A stretch of 64,000 bases of DNA from Hymenobacter amundsenii (GCF_002204745.1 NZ_NIRR01000021.1:1-64000), one strand, 5' to 3'; shown: positions 17,735 through 26,267, counted from the stretch's first letter. Notes: a model not told the origin generated them from the sequence alone. Program-made: numbers and translations.

Positions 17735-18364
17735 ATGGCTGAACAACTCACCGCCCCTGCCGGCCCGGTATCTATCTACGCCGAAGCCAGCCCCAACCCC
17801 GAATCCATGAAATTCGTGCTCAACGCCCAGCTTCTGGCTGATGGTGTGAGCGTGGACTACCCTAACCTGGAGGCCGCTGGCAACTCGCCGCTGGCCCAGG
17901 AACTGTTCAACTTCGATTATGTGGGCCGCGTCTTCATCGCTCAGAACTTCGTGACCATCACTAAAACCACGGAGCACCAGTGGGCCCAGCTGATTCCGGA
18001 GCTGCGCACCTTCCTCAAGTCGTACATCGAGGCCAACGGCCCCATCTTCACCGTCGACCCTGCCGCCGAGCAGGCCGCGGCCCAACAGGCCGCCGCTACG
18101 CCAGCCAACGCCTCAGAAGCCGACCAGGCTACCAGCCAGAAGATCATCGATTTGCTCGATAACTACGTGCGCCCTGCCGTGGAGCAGGACGGTGGCAATA
18201 TCACCTTCAAAAGCTACCATGAAGGCATCGTGACCGTGAACCTGCAGGGATCCTGCTCCGGGTGCCCCTCGGCCACCGTTACGCTGAAATCCGGTATCGA
18301 GAATCTGCTCAAGCGCATGGTTCCCGAGGTGCAGAGCGTAGTAGCCGAAGGCATCACTATTTAA
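17735..18364 (+). CDS. nfu: Nfu-type iron-sulfur cluster carrier
   Basis: A 209-residue cytoplasmic protein with an N-terminal Nfu_N domain (residues about 7-100; SPNPESMKFVLN) and a C-terminal NifU domain (about 130-209) bearing the cluster-binding CxxC in GSCSGCPSATVTLKSGIE. An Ala/Gln-rich linker joins them. Such proteins accept [Fe-S] clusters from the SUF machinery and pass them to target enzymes. ATG 17735 is preferred over one seven codons upstream because it matches the usual short N-terminus. The stop codon abuts a long inverted repeat shared with the convergent secDF gene. Confidence 0.92.
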   Translation: MAEQLTAPAGPVSIYAEASPNPESMKFVLNAQLLADGVSVDYPNLEAAGNSPLAQELFNFDYVGRVFIAQNFVTITKTTEHQWAQLIPELRTFLKSYIEANGPIFTVDPAAEQAAAQQAAATPANASEADQATSQKIIDLLDNYVRPAVEQDGGNITFKSYHEGIVTVNLQGSCSGCPSATVTLKSGIENLLKRMVPEVQSVVAEGITI

Positions 18365-18417
18365 TCGCCGATTGCCGCTGATTTTTGTGCTCATTACGCA
18401 GATGCAAGCGTCCGTAT

Positions 18418-18465
18418 AGCAAACAAAGAGAGCCCGGCCGGTTGGTCGGGCTCTCTTTGTTTGCT
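18418..18465. terminator. Bidirectional terminator on the nfu side
   Basis: A 19-bp perfect stem (beginning AGCAAACAAAGAGAGCCCG) with a short loop; A and T tracts on the two arms allow termination on either strand. Confidence 0.8.
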
Positions 18466-18622
18466 GAACCTGTAGCGCGAAGCTCCAGCTTCGCGTTTCG
18501 TTAAGGGATGTAGTGTGGTTGTCAGCAACGACAGGCGAAGCTGAAGCTTCGCGCTACATCGCCACAAAGCCCCTTTTTCACTAGCCTCCATTGCAGAGCG
18601 AAGTGCCACTGCTAAACCAATC

Positions 18623-18676
18623 AGCAGACAAACAAAAAGAGCCCGGCCAATCGGCCGGGCTCTTTTTGTTTGTCTG
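18623..18676. terminator. Bidirectional terminator on the secDF side
   Basis: A perfect 25-bp stem with a 4-base loop; each arm carries a T5 run on its outgoing strand. Its core resembles the hairpin at 18418-18465. Confidence 0.88.
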
Positions 18677-18727
18677 CTGACACCTGCATCTGCGTAATCA
18701 GCGCAAAAATCAGCGGCAATCGGTGAT

Positions 18728-21685
18728 TTAGACTTGCGAGGTGCTCAGTTTAGGTGCGCCGGACTCGTTGGCAGTGTTCATGCGCTCCTTTTCCTTGCGG
18801 CCATAGGTGTCGAGAATCAGCGGGGCCGCGATGAACAGCGACGAGTAGGTGCCGAAGGCGATACCGATAATCATGGCGAAGGAGAACGAACGGAGGGTTT
18901 CGCCGCCGAAGATGTAGAGCACGACCATCACCAGAAACACGGTGGTGAACGTAATCATGGTGCGCGAGAACGTGCTGTTCAGGGCCGGGTTTACCACCTG
19001 AGCGAAGGTAAGCTGCTTGTTTTCGCGCAGGTATTCCCTGATTCGGTCATAGATAACGATGGTGTCGTTCATTGAGAAACCGATGGTGGTCAGCACAGCG
19101 GCCACGAATACCTGGTCCATCTCGTAGTTGAGGCCCATAGCCCGGGCAATCGGGAAGGAGGCAATAACGATGAGCGCATCGTGGAACAGGGCCACGACGG
19201 CGGCCATCGAGTACTGCCACTTCTCGAAGCGGAAGAGTACGTACACGAAAATGGCCAGCAGCGTCAGGCCCAAACTCAGCACCGAAGTCCGCTTGATATC
19301 GTCGGCGATGGTGGCACCCACTTTCGAGTTGCTTTCAATTTTGGGCTTGAGGGCCCCGTACTTGGCGTTGAGGCCGGTGAGCAACGCGGCTTTTACTTTC
19401 TGATCAGCTTCCACGCTCTCGTCGTCGGCGAGGTAACCGGTCGTGATGCGCAGGCGGCTGTCGGTGCCGTAGGTTTTGGCCTCGGTGCCGGCACCGGCGA
19501 AATAGTCCTTGGTCAGGAATTCGCGGGCGTCGGAGGCCACCACGGGCTTATCGAAGCTTACCACGTAGGCCCGGCCACCGCGGAAGTCGACGCCCAGGTT
19601 GGGGCCGCCCTGCAAATACATCAGCACGAAACCAATTACGATGAAAATCGTGGAGAAGGCGTAGGCGATTTTGCGCTTGCCCACGATATCGAAGTTCAGG
19701 TTTTTGAACAGGTTCTTCGAGAGGAAGGTGCTGAAATTGAGCGAGGTGGTTTCCTTGCCCTTGATCATCCACTCGATAATCAGGCGCGACACGTACACGG
19801 CCGACAGGAATGAGGTAAACACGCCCACTAGCAGCGTCACGGCAAAGTTCTGGACCGGACCCGTGCCGAAGATGAACAGAATAGTGGCGATGATGAGCGT
19901 GGTAACGTTGGCGTCGAAAATGGCCGAGAATGCGCGGGAGTAGCCCTTGTTGATGGCGTCCTTGGGCATCAGACCGTGGTCGAGTTCCTCCCGGATTCGT
20001 TCGAAAATCAGCACGTTGGCATCCACCGAAGCCGCAATAACGAGCAGCAAACCGGCAATGCCGGGCAGCGTAAGGGCGAAGCTGAACTGAGCCAGCACGC
20101 CCATAATAAGGAAGAGGTTGAAGAGCAAAGCGGCATCGGCTACTAAGCCGGCGCGGCCGTAGTAGGCAGCCATGAAGGCCATGATAATCAGCAAACCGCC
20201 CAACGTGGAGTACAGGCCTTGGTTGGTGGCTTCGCGGCCCAGCGAAGGGCCCACCACGGCTTCTTCCACGATGCGGGTAGGCGCGGGGAGCTTACCGGCT
20301 TTCAGCACGTTGGCCAAATCCTGGGCTTCCTCAATGGTAAAGTTACCCGAGATGCTGGAGTTGCCACCGGCAATTTCCGCCTGCACCACGGGGGCCGAGT
20401 ACACGTAATCGTCGAGCACGATGGCCACTTGGCGGCCGATGTTAGCGGCCGTCAGGCGCTGCCACTTGCGGGCCCCGCCGGGGTTCATCTGCATCGACAC
20501 CTCGGCACCGCCGCCCTGCTGGCTGAAGTCGCCGCGGGCGTCGCTGATAACTTCGCCGCCGATGGGCGCTTCGTTTTCGCGGCCCTTCCGAATAGCGTAG
20601 AGCTGTAGGTATTCCTGGCCTTCAATTACGTCGGGCTTCACGCCCCACAGAAAGGTGAGGTTGGCGGGCAGCACGGCGCGGGTGTCGGCGCTCTTGAGCA
20701 CGGCGTTCACGCGGGCCGTGTCGCGGATGTTGGCACCCAGCGTGCCGGGCATGGTGAACAGGCTGCCCAGCACGTTCTTCTGGGGCGCAGCCGAATCGGT
20801 TTTAGCCACGGCGTTCTTCTGGGCCAGTTGCTTGGCCAGCGACGAAGTGTCGCCGGGAGTAGCCGAAGCGGCATCAGTAGCAGTAGCAGCAGCCGGGGCG
20901 GCGGCCACTTCTTTGGCGCTCAGCACTTGGTTGAGCTGGCCGAGGTAGGGGGCGAACTCATCCTGGCGCCATACTTCCCAGAACTCCAGCTTGGCCTGGC
21001 CCTGCACGAGCTTGCGCACGCGGTCGGGGTTATCCACGCCGGGCAGTTCGATCTGGATGCGGCCGGTCCCTTTTACCCGCTGAATGCTGGGCTGGCTGGT
21101 GCCGAACTTGTCGATGCGGGTACGCAGGATGTTGAACGAGCGGTCGATGGCGTCCTCAATCTGCTTGTTGATTTCACCGATGACCTTCTCGTTCGACGAG
21201 TTGATGTCGATGGCACCCTTGTTGGTGGTGTTGGCGAATACGCGGGCCAGCTTATCGTTGGGCGCCACCTGCTGGAAGGCCTGGGCGAACAGCGTGGTGA
21301 AGGGCGTAGATGGGTTGCTGCGCTGCATGGTCTGGGCCTGGGCCAACGCCTTATTGAAGTTGGCGTCCTTGCTCTTGCCGCTCATAGCCCGCACAATTTC
21401 CACCGGCGATACTTCCAGCGTCAGGTGCATGCCACCGTTCAGGTCGAGGCCGAGGCCCAATTCCGACTGGCGGACTTCCTTATAAGTAAGAGGCCCGAAC
21501 ACGGGGGCGCGCCACACCGAGTCGAGGTAGTGCTGGCGCTGCTTCTCGACCAGCTGGCCGCCCCGCGACGCATACTGCGCCGCGTCGCGCTGCACCCCGC
21601 GCGAAATGAGGGTCAGGGAGAGAAAGTAAATGCATAGCGCCGACAGAATAACTGTCAGCGTTATGATGAGACCTTTGTTACGCAT
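18728..21685 (-). CDS. secDF: Fused protein-export membrane protein SecDF
   Basis: A 985-residue fusion of SecD and SecF, which help drive preprotein translocation through SecYEG using the proton gradient. SecD: first helix at residues 7-27, large periplasmic P1 domain with the LGLDLNGGMHLTLEV motif, then helices from about 515. SecF begins near residue 690 (GVDFRGGRAYVV) and has its own helix bundle ending near 960. An Ala/Thr-rich insertion around residues 260-300 looks like a flexible loop. The fused form and long P1 are usual in Bacteroidota. It ends at a shared inverted repeat with nfu. Confidence 0.96.
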   Translation of the reverse strand: MRNKGLIITLTVILSALCIYFLSLTLISRGVQRDAAQYASRGGQLVEKQRQHYLDSVWRAPVFGPLTYKEVRQSELGLGLDLNGGMHLTLEVSPVEIVRAMSGKSKDANFNKALAQAQTMQRSNPSTPFTTLFAQAFQQVAPNDKLARVFANTTNKGAIDINSSNEKVIGEINKQIEDAIDRSFNILRTRIDKFGTSQPSIQRVKGTGRIQIELPGVDNPDRVRKLVQGQAKLEFWEVWRQDEFAPYLGQLNQVLSAKEVAAAPAAATATDAASATPGDTSSLAKQLAQKNAVAKTDSAAPQKNVLGSLFTMPGTLGANIRDTARVNAVLKSADTRAVLPANLTFLWGVKPDVIEGQEYLQLYAIRKGRENEAPIGGEVISDARGDFSQQGGGAEVSMQMNPGGARKWQRLTAANIGRQVAIVLDDYVYSAPVVQAEIAGGNSSISGNFTIEEAQDLANVLKAGKLPAPTRIVEEAVVGPSLGREATNQGLYSTLGGLLIIMAFMAAYYGRAGLVADAALLFNLFLIMGVLAQFSFALTLPGIAGLLLVIAASVDANVLIFERIREELDHGLMPKDAINKGYSRAFSAIFDANVTTLIIATILFIFGTGPVQNFAVTLLVGVFTSFLSAVYVSRLIIEWMIKGKETTSLNFSTFLSKNLFKNLNFDIVGKRKIAYAFSTIFIVIGFVLMYLQGGPNLGVDFRGGRAYVVSFDKPVVASDAREFLTKDYFAGAGTEAKTYGTDSRLRITTGYLADDESVEADQKVKAALLTGLNAKYGALKPKIESNSKVGATIADDIKRTSVLSLGLTLLAIFVYVLFRFEKWQYSMAAVVALFHDALIVIASFPIARAMGLNYEMDQVFVAAVLTTIGFSMNDTIVIYDRIREYLRENKQLTFAQVVNPALNSTFSRTMITFTTVFLVMVVLYIFGGETLRSFSFAMIIGIAFGTYSSLFIAAPLILDTYGRKEKERMNTANESGAPKLSTSQV

Positions 21686-21696
21686 GTATCTTGGTA

Positions 21697-21728
21697 AGCT
21701 GCTAGCTATCAGCTATTGGCTGGTAGCT
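21697..21728. repeat. AGCTNNN heptad array
   Basis: Five units at exact 7-base spacing (21697, 21704, 21711, 21718, 21725); the fourth reads GGCT. It lies immediately upstream of the secDF start codon, in its probable leader. Confidence 0.8.
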
Positions 21729-21841
21729 ACTGTTCAAAAAAGCAGTTGGATAAGCCCGGAAGCGAGGACTGCGGGCGTCGGACCGAAAGAAACGGCCGAC
21801 ACCTGAACACGGTTTTTGTGCTCGGCGCCCTCGAAAGAAAG

Positions 21842-22213
21842 CTATGGAGCCTGGGGCGAAAGGGCCACGCGCAGCAGTCGGGCTCTGAAAAAGTTCGGTA
21901 CGCTACTGAGGTGGGGAGCCGAAACGGCCGGGCGGGACAGTGCCCACCGCGGGGTTGGTAATTCGGTTGGAAAAGGCAGCCAGGCGGTAGCCGCTGGGGC
22001 CAGCCACGTCCCTAGAATGGGAATGGCTTCGAGGTTTACGCGCTGCTTTACGACCGATGTACGGGCCGCTACAGCCGTCCGGGCGGGGGTGCTGGCTGCG
22101 GGCACCACCCGCAACGTCGCCACCGATTGGTGGTTCAGGCCCAGCACCATCAGCACGGTTAGCGTGACGAAGGCTAGGCGCAGACGTGGTAAAAAGGTGG
22201 TGAGGAGCAACAA
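21842..22213 (-). CDS. Small exported or membrane-anchored hypothetical protein
   Basis: Probably 123 residues, starting at a TTG codon (22213) that gives a basic-hydrophobic N-terminus (LLLLTTFLPRLRLAFVTL) continuing as one membrane or signal segment. The rest is Ala/Thr/Pro-rich without known motif. In support, a complete promoter (22234-22264) sits just upstream and the udk terminator isolates it from the previous gene. Against it, the opposite strand is also open here. It would be read in the same direction as secDF, 156 bases further on, and might be co-transcribed with it. Confidence 0.4.
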   Translation of the reverse strand: MLLLTTFLPRLRLAFVTLTVLMVLGLNHQSVATLRVVPAASTPARTAVAARTSVVKQRVNLEAIPILGTWLAPAATAWLPFPTELPTPRWALSRPAVSAPHLSSVPNFFRARLLRVALSPQAP

Positions 22214-22233
22214 TGGTTCGGGGGTAAGAACTA

Positions 22234-22264
22234 CAAATATAGGTTTTTGCCCCCGGCGCTGCAA
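22234..22264 (-). promoter_or_regulatory. Promoter upstream of the 21842-22213 gene
   Basis: On the minus strand, TTG (22264-22262) and TATATTTG (22241-22234) are separated by exactly 20 bases, the best match to the Bacteroidota consensus in the window. Transcription would start near 22227 and could continue into secDF. Confidence 0.65.
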
Positions 22265-22294
22265 CGCCCCGCGGCACGGCCGGCCTAATTCCAC

Positions 22295-22323
22295 GAAAAA
22301 GCCCCCGAAAATAATCGGGGGCT
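22295..22323 (-). terminator. udk terminator
   Basis: A 9-bp perfect stem (AGCCCCCGA / TCGGGGGCT) followed on the minus strand by a T5 run, about 25 bases past the udk stop. Confidence 0.85.
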
Positions 22324-22347
22324 CAGATTAACGGGATGTAAGAACGC

Positions 22348-22980
22348 CTACGCGCTTTTGCTGGCCGCTACTTTGCCACGCAGAAACGAAACGAGCACAT
22401 CCAGGCCTTTATCGAAGCGGTGGTTGTTGGGAATAATGAGGTCGGCGTCCTGCTTGAAGGGTTTGATATACTTCTCGTAAGTGGGAGCCACGTGGTGGGT
22501 GTAGCGGTAGAGCACGTCTTCGAGGTCATAGCCCCGCTCGTCCCGGTCGCGCACGATGCGGCGCTGCAGCTTCACATGTTCTTGGGCGTCGATATACACC
22601 TTCAGGTCGAGCAACCGGGCCACGGCCTCAAAGTAGAACACGAAAATGCCCTCTACCACCACAATGGGCGCGGGCCGGAATACCAGTTCGGTGGGCGTGG
22701 CTAGGGGGTTATTGAAGGTGTACTCGGGGCGGCGCACTTCCTGGCCTTGGCTGATACGCAGCACATCGGCGGCGTAAGCAGTCGAGTCGATGGAGGTGGG
22801 GAGGTCGAAATTCGTGACGCCCTGGGCATCAACGAGCTGGTTTTCGCGGGGGTGGTAATAGTTGTCTTGCGAAATCAGGCAGATTTCGTCTTCGGGAAAC
22901 GAAGCCAGCAGCCGGCGCAAAAAAGTGGTTTTGCCCGAGGCGCTGCCGCCCGTGATACCGACGATGAAAGGGTGTTGCAT
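22348..22980 (-). CDS. udk: Uridine kinase
   Basis: A 210-residue P-loop kinase that phosphorylates uridine and cytidine to UMP and CMP for pyrimidine salvage. Walker A is GGSASGKTT at residues 11-19. DNYYHPRE and NFDLPTSID are the nucleoside-binding and lid regions typical of the uridine kinase/phosphoribulokinase family, and RRIVRDRDERGYD is the arginine-rich lid. ATG 22980 puts Walker A at the usual distance from the start. The gene is monocistronic with its own terminator. Confidence 0.93.
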   Translation of the reverse strand: MQHPFIVGITGGSASGKTTFLRRLLASFPEDEICLISQDNYYHPRENQLVDAQGVTNFDLPTSIDSTAYAADVLRISQGQEVRRPEYTFNNPLATPTELVFRPAPIVVVEGIFVFYFEAVARLLDLKVYIDAQEHVKLQRRIVRDRDERGYDLEDVLYRYTHHVAPTYEKYIKPFKQDADLIIPNNHRFDKGLDVLVSFLRGKVAASKSA

Positions 22981-23149
22981 AGGAAGAATCAAGACCCGTA
23001 CCGGCAGGGCCAACCCTGCAAAAGTAACAAAATAGGATAAGCTGAGTGGTGCATTGCTGAGAAATAAGCGGCGGGAAGAGACAAATCAGCGGTAGTTGCC
23101 AGCAAAAGGAATGTCATTCAGTGCGGCGCGAAGAATGACACTCCTTTTC

Positions 23150-23734
23150 TCACTTCTCACTTCTCAAAAACGCCACCAGCCCGGCTACGGCGCGGCTGCG
23201 GTGGCTGAGGCCGTTCTTTTCGGCCAGCGTCATCTCGGCAAACGTGCGGCCGTCGGCCTCAGTGGGCGCAAATACGGGGTCGTAACCGAAGCCGCTGGTA
23301 CCACGCGGCTGCTCACTGATGCGGCCTGGTACGGCCCCGGCAAACTCGTGCACCGTACCATCTGGCTGTACTAGGGCTACTACCGTGCGGAACTGGGCCG
23401 AGCGGTCGGACTTGTCACGCAACTCGTGCAGGAGCTTCGCTACATTGTCTTCGGCTAGACGCTGGGGCCCGGCGTAGCGGGCTGAATACACGCCGGGCTC
23501 CCCACCCAGGGCCGTTACCTCGAGGCCCGTATCGTCGGCGAAACAGGCCATACCGTAGTGGTCCCACACATACTGCGCCTTCTGGCGGGCATTGCCCGCG
23601 AGGGTGTCCTGGGTTTCGGGCAGGTCCTGCTGGCAGCCGATATCGGCCAAGCTTACCAACTCGACGCCGGCGGGCAGCAGCGGGCGGATTTCGTCGAGCT
23701 TATGGGCATTGTTGGAGGCAAAGCAGAGGCGCAT
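23150..23734 (-). CDS. rdgB: Non-canonical purine NTP pyrophosphatase (RdgB/HAM1)
   Basis: A 194-residue house-cleaning enzyme that hydrolyses dITP, ITP and XTP to monophosphates and so prevents their incorporation into nucleic acid. Family signatures are the N-terminal FASNNAHKLDEI, the catalytic/metal segment FADDTGLEVTALGG with adjacent Asp residues, and the C-terminal GFGYDPVF and SHRSRAV motifs. Length is normal. A monocistronic minus-strand gene between the FN3 protein gene and udk. Confidence 0.95.
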   Translation of the reverse strand: MRLCFASNNAHKLDEIRPLLPAGVELVSLADIGCQQDLPETQDTLAGNARQKAQYVWDHYGMACFADDTGLEVTALGGEPGVYSARYAGPQRLAEDNVAKLLHELRDKSDRSAQFRTVVALVQPDGTVHEFAGAVPGRISEQPRGTSGFGYDPVFAPTEADGRTFAEMTLAEKNGLSHRSRAVAGLVAFLRSEK

Positions 23735-23787
23735 AGGGCTATAGAATTAGGAAGCGGGGAAAGAAGGCGCAAGGTACGGGCATAAAA

Positions 23788-23808
23788 AAACCGGCGGGTA
23801 GCCGGTTT
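23788..23808 (-). terminator. Terminator after the FN3-like gene
   Basis: An 8-bp perfect stem (AAACCGGC / GCCGGTTT) followed on the minus strand by a T7 run, about 28 bases beyond the stop codon. Confidence 0.82.
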
Positions 23809-23835
23809 CAACGAGGAGAAGATGGGAGCATTCCA

Positions 23836-24234
23836 TTAGCGGAACATCAACTTAATCAGGTCCCAGGAGCGGGCCATCGAGTTATCGGCAGATGGGGCCG
23901 GAGTAGTTTGGTAAGAGTGCGTGCCGGTGGCGGTGCGCACGGTAAGCCGGTAGATGAGGGGCCCCTGGCTGGTGGGAGTTAGCAGCACGTCCTTGTCGAA
24001 GTAGCGGTACTCGTTCTGGGCGGTGGGGCTGAGACTGACGAGCCGGTCAAAATCGTCGTTGGGGCCGTTTTGGCGGTACACTTCATAACTACTCACGCTT
24101 GGTACGGAAGCCGCTTCCCAGGCCAGACTAACGCCATCGGCCTCTTGGTGCGCCCGGAAAAGCATAAAGCCTGCCCCCGAGGCCAGGGCCGAGAATAGGA
24201 GCAGCAAGGACAGTAGCGTAATGGAACGGGACAT
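23836..24234 (-). CDS. Exported fibronectin-type-III-like protein
   Basis: A 132-residue protein with an N-terminal hydrophobic segment (SITLLSLLLLFSALASGAGF) acting as signal peptide or anchor, then a single FN3-like beta sandwich: VSLAWEAA, SYEVYRQNG, and IYRLTVRTATGTHSY match strands of that fold. Such domains usually mediate protein or carbohydrate contacts at the cell surface; no partner is suggested by neighbours. ATG 24234 is chosen as the start closest to the hydrophobic segment. Confidence 0.7.
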   Translation of the reverse strand: MSRSITLLSLLLLFSALASGAGFMLFRAHQEADGVSLAWEAASVPSVSSYEVYRQNGPNDDFDRLVSLSPTAQNEYRYFDKDVLLTPTSQGPLIYRLTVRTATGTHSYQTTPAPSADNSMARSWDLIKLMFR

Positions 24235-24444
24235 AGCTAAATAAGGAGTAACAGAAATTATTGGCAAGTATAAGGGTATCCGGTCAGAATGAGATGATGA
24301 AAATGTTACAATTTTTCGGCGTTAATAAAAAAAACCCACTGGCTGCGAATACCTCAAGGAGTATCCGGCGGAGCGTCTGGGCAGCGCTTGGGCCACAGGT
24401 TGGAGAAAAAATAGTTAAGGTTTTTAAAATCCGGCGCTAACATG

Positions 24445-24452
24445 TACTTTTG
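24445..24452 (+). promoter_or_regulatory. Putative -7 box upstream of rpmE2
   Basis: TACTTTTG fits TAnnTTTG 53 bases before the rpmE2 start; the expected upstream TTG is absent. Confidence 0.4.
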
Positions 24453-24504
24453 CAGTCCCTTCCGCAAAATCGGCAGGCAACAAGGTACAAACACCACTAC
24501 GACC

Positions 24505-24753
24505 ATGAAAAAAGAGATTCACCCCGAGTATCGTGAGGTGGTGTTCCAGGACACCTCCAGCGGCTTCAAATTTGTGACCCGTTCGACGATGAGCTCCGGC
24601 GAGACCATCACGATGGAAGATGGCAAAACTTACCCCGTTATCAAGGTGGAAGTTAGCTCGGAGTCGCACCCCTTCTACACGGGCAAAAACGTGCTGCTCG
24701 ATACGGCCGGCCGCGTGGAGAAATTCCGCACCCGCTACAGCAAAAAGGCTTAA
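24505..24753 (+). CDS. rpmE2: 50S ribosomal protein L31, type B (zinc-free)
   Basis: An 82-residue ribosomal protein beginning [19 protein letters not shown], the standard type B (L31p C-minus) start. It has no cysteine, so it lacks the CxxC zinc ribbon of type A L31 and is expected to be used when zinc is scarce in species that carry both. Its highly basic C-terminus ([10 protein letters not shown]) contacts rRNA. A monocistronic gene with its own terminator; an AGCTNNN array begins four bases after its stop. Confidence 0.97.
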   Translation: MKKEIHPEYREVVFQDTSSGFKFVTRSTMSSGETITMEDGKTYPVIKVEVSSESHPFYTGKNVLLDTAGRVEKFRTRYSKKA

Positions 24754-24756
24754 TTA

Positions 24757-24788
24757 AGCTGTTAGCTGACAGCTTATAGCTACTAGCT
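24757..24788. repeat. AGCTNNN heptad array
   Basis: AGCT appears at 24757, 24764, 24771, 24778 and 24785, five units at exact 7-base spacing, between the rpmE2 stop and its terminator. Confidence 0.88.
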
Positions 24789-24795
24789 TCGCTTG

Positions 24796-24830
24796 AAAAA
24801 ACTCCTCTCGTAACCCGGGGGGAGTTTTTT
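24796..24830 (+). terminator. rpmE2 terminator
   Basis: A 10-bp perfect stem (AAAAAACTCC / GGAGTTTTTT) ending in a T run; it lies 43 bases past the stop codon, after the heptad array. Confidence 0.85.
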
Positions 24831-24879
24831 ATTTTCCATTTTTGAACTCCCGCGTCTCCTTCCCCGGCTCGGCTGCATG

Positions 24880-24911
24880 AGCTAGCCGCTAGCAGCCATC
24901 AGCTAATAGCT
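24880..24911. repeat. AGCTNNN heptad array, partly degenerate
   Basis: Units at 24880, 24887, 24894, 24901 and 24908 keep the 7-base period, though the second (CGCT) and third (AGCC) are altered. It ends ten bases before the GlmU-like start codon. Confidence 0.7.
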
Positions 24912-24920
24912 TAAGAAAAT

Positions 24921-26129
24921 ATGCACGTTCTGCTCTTCGACGACCCCGCCATCAGGCCCCAGCTGCTGCCCTTTACCTTCACCCGGCCTGTGGCTGCGCT
25001 GCGCTGCGGCATTCTCACGCTGGCTGAAAAGTGGCAGCGCCGCCTCGACGCGCCCCAAATCGGCTACCTGACCGAAAGCTACCTGCAGGCCAAGTTTCCG
25101 GCCGGCGACACCCAGGGGCCGGCACTAGTCATCAACGGCGCTGTATGTCCCGACGAGCTGCTGGTACGGCAGGTGCGCGGCCTCGAATCGGGCGAGGCCC
25201 TGTTTGATGGCGAGCTGCTGGTGGCCGCCCACTTGCACGACGCTACCCAGGTGGCCGAGCTGATTCAGGAAGGCTTTCGCACAACCCGCCAGGTACTGGA
25301 GCCCGTGACCGTAATTGGGCAGCTCTGGCACCTGTTTCTGCGCAATGGGGCCGAAATCCGCCGCGACTTCGACCTGCTGACTGCCGGCCGCGAATCGGCC
25401 CCGGTGGGCGATGCGCATACTATCGTGTACGGCGCGGAAAACATCTTCATCGAGCCCGGCGTGAAAATCAGGGCGGCCATTCTCAACGCCGAAAACGGCC
25501 CGATTTACCTGGGCAAAAACTCCCAGGTGCACGAGGGGGCCATCATCAGCGGGCCGCTGGCACTCGGCGAGGGCAGCCACATCAACCCCGGCGCCAAAAT
25601 GCGCGGCGACAACACCGTGGGCCCCTTCTGCAAAGTGGGTGGCGAAGTGGGCAACAGCATTATCATGGGTTATTCCAACAAGGGCCACGACGGTTACTTG
25701 GGCAACTCAATTATCGGCGAGTGGTGCAACCTGGGGGCCGATACTAACACGAGCAACCTCAAGAACAACTACGCCCCCGTCAAAATCTGGAGCCACGCGG
25801 CCGGCCGGTTCGTGAGCACCGGCCAAACCTTCTGCGGGCTGATGATGGGCGACCACAGCAAGTGCGGCATCAACACGATGTTTAACACCGGCACGGTGGT
25901 GGGCGTGGGGGCCAATATTTTCGGGGCCGGCTTCCCGCGCACCTTCATCCCGAGCTTTGCCTGGGGCGGCCCGGCGGGCTTCGAAACCTTCCGCTTGCCC
26001 AAAGCAGGCGAAGTGGCCGAGCGCGTAATGGCTCGCCGCCAACTCGCCTACGACGAAACAGAACAGTACATCATGCGCCACGTGTACGAGGCCACGGCCA
26101 AGGATCGGGTGTGGGAGAAGGCGGTTTAG
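24921..26129 (+). CDS. GlmU-like sugar nucleotidyltransferase/acetyltransferase
   Basis: A 402-residue protein with an N-terminal half recalling the nucleotidyltransferase fold (residues 1-180) and a C-terminal left-handed beta-helix of hexapeptide repeats (about 190-370; ENIFIEPGVKIRAAIL, GPIYLGKNSQVHEGAII). This is the Bacteroidota-specific form of GlmU, thought to make UDP-N-acetylglucosamine for peptidoglycan and lipopolysaccharide. The classical nucleotidyltransferase loop of GlmU is not evident in the N-terminus, so the transferase activity is less certain than the acetyltransferase fold. Confidence 0.85.
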   Translation: MHVLLFDDPAIRPQLLPFTFTRPVAALRCGILTLAEKWQRRLDAPQIGYLTESYLQAKFPAGDTQGPALVINGAVCPDELLVRQVRGLESGEALFDGELLVAAHLHDATQVAELIQEGFRTTRQVLEPVTVIGQLWHLFLRNGAEIRRDFDLLTAGRESAPVGDAHTIVYGAENIFIEPGVKIRAAILNAENGPIYLGKNSQVHEGAIISGPLALGEGSHINPGAKMRGDNTVGPFCKVGGEVGNSIIMGYSNKGHDGYLGNSIIGEWCNLGADTNTSNLKNNYAPVKIWSHAAGRFVSTGQTFCGLMMGDHSKCGINTMFNTGTVVGVGANIFGAGFPRTFIPSFAWGGPAGFETFRLPKAGEVAERVMARRQLAYDETEQYIMRHVYEATAKDRVWEKAV

Positions 26130-26148
26130 CTCTGTGTTAAAAAAAGGA

Positions 26149-26267
26149 CTGTCATGCTGAGCGCAGGCGAAGTCGAAGCATCTCTACTGTAGTACTAATC
26201 CTGGTGTCAGAGTTGTAACTGCGGTAGAAATGCTTCGACTTCGCCTGCGGCTGCGCTCAGCGTGACA
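26149..26267. repeat. Imperfect inverted repeat, GTCATGCTGAGCG family
   Basis: The left arm (from 26149) and right arm (ending 26267) are reverse complements over about 42 bases, apart from a few substitutions and a six-base insertion in the right arm. It shares the TCATnCTGAGCGC and AGTCGAAG words with the repeat at 6390-6485. It fills the gap before the delta-prime gene and holds no gene. Confidence 0.82.

Larger units (their letters stand above)
18364..18727. repeat. Nested inverted repeats between nfu and secDF
   Basis: This convergent gap is almost entirely symmetrical. The outer arms, 18364-18406 and 18685-18727, are reverse complements with three mismatches in 43 bases and reach from one gene's stop to the other's. 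Inside lie two terminator hairpins (18418-18465 and 18623-18676) sharing the GAGCCCGGCC core, and between them a third inverted pair, TGTAGCGCGAAGCT at 18471 and its complement ending at 18558. No gene is present. Confidence 0.9.

Noticed and set aside
17562..24911. AGCTNNN arrays as a CRISPR array
   Set aside because: Units are 7 bases long with no 20-40 base spacers and no cas genes are present.
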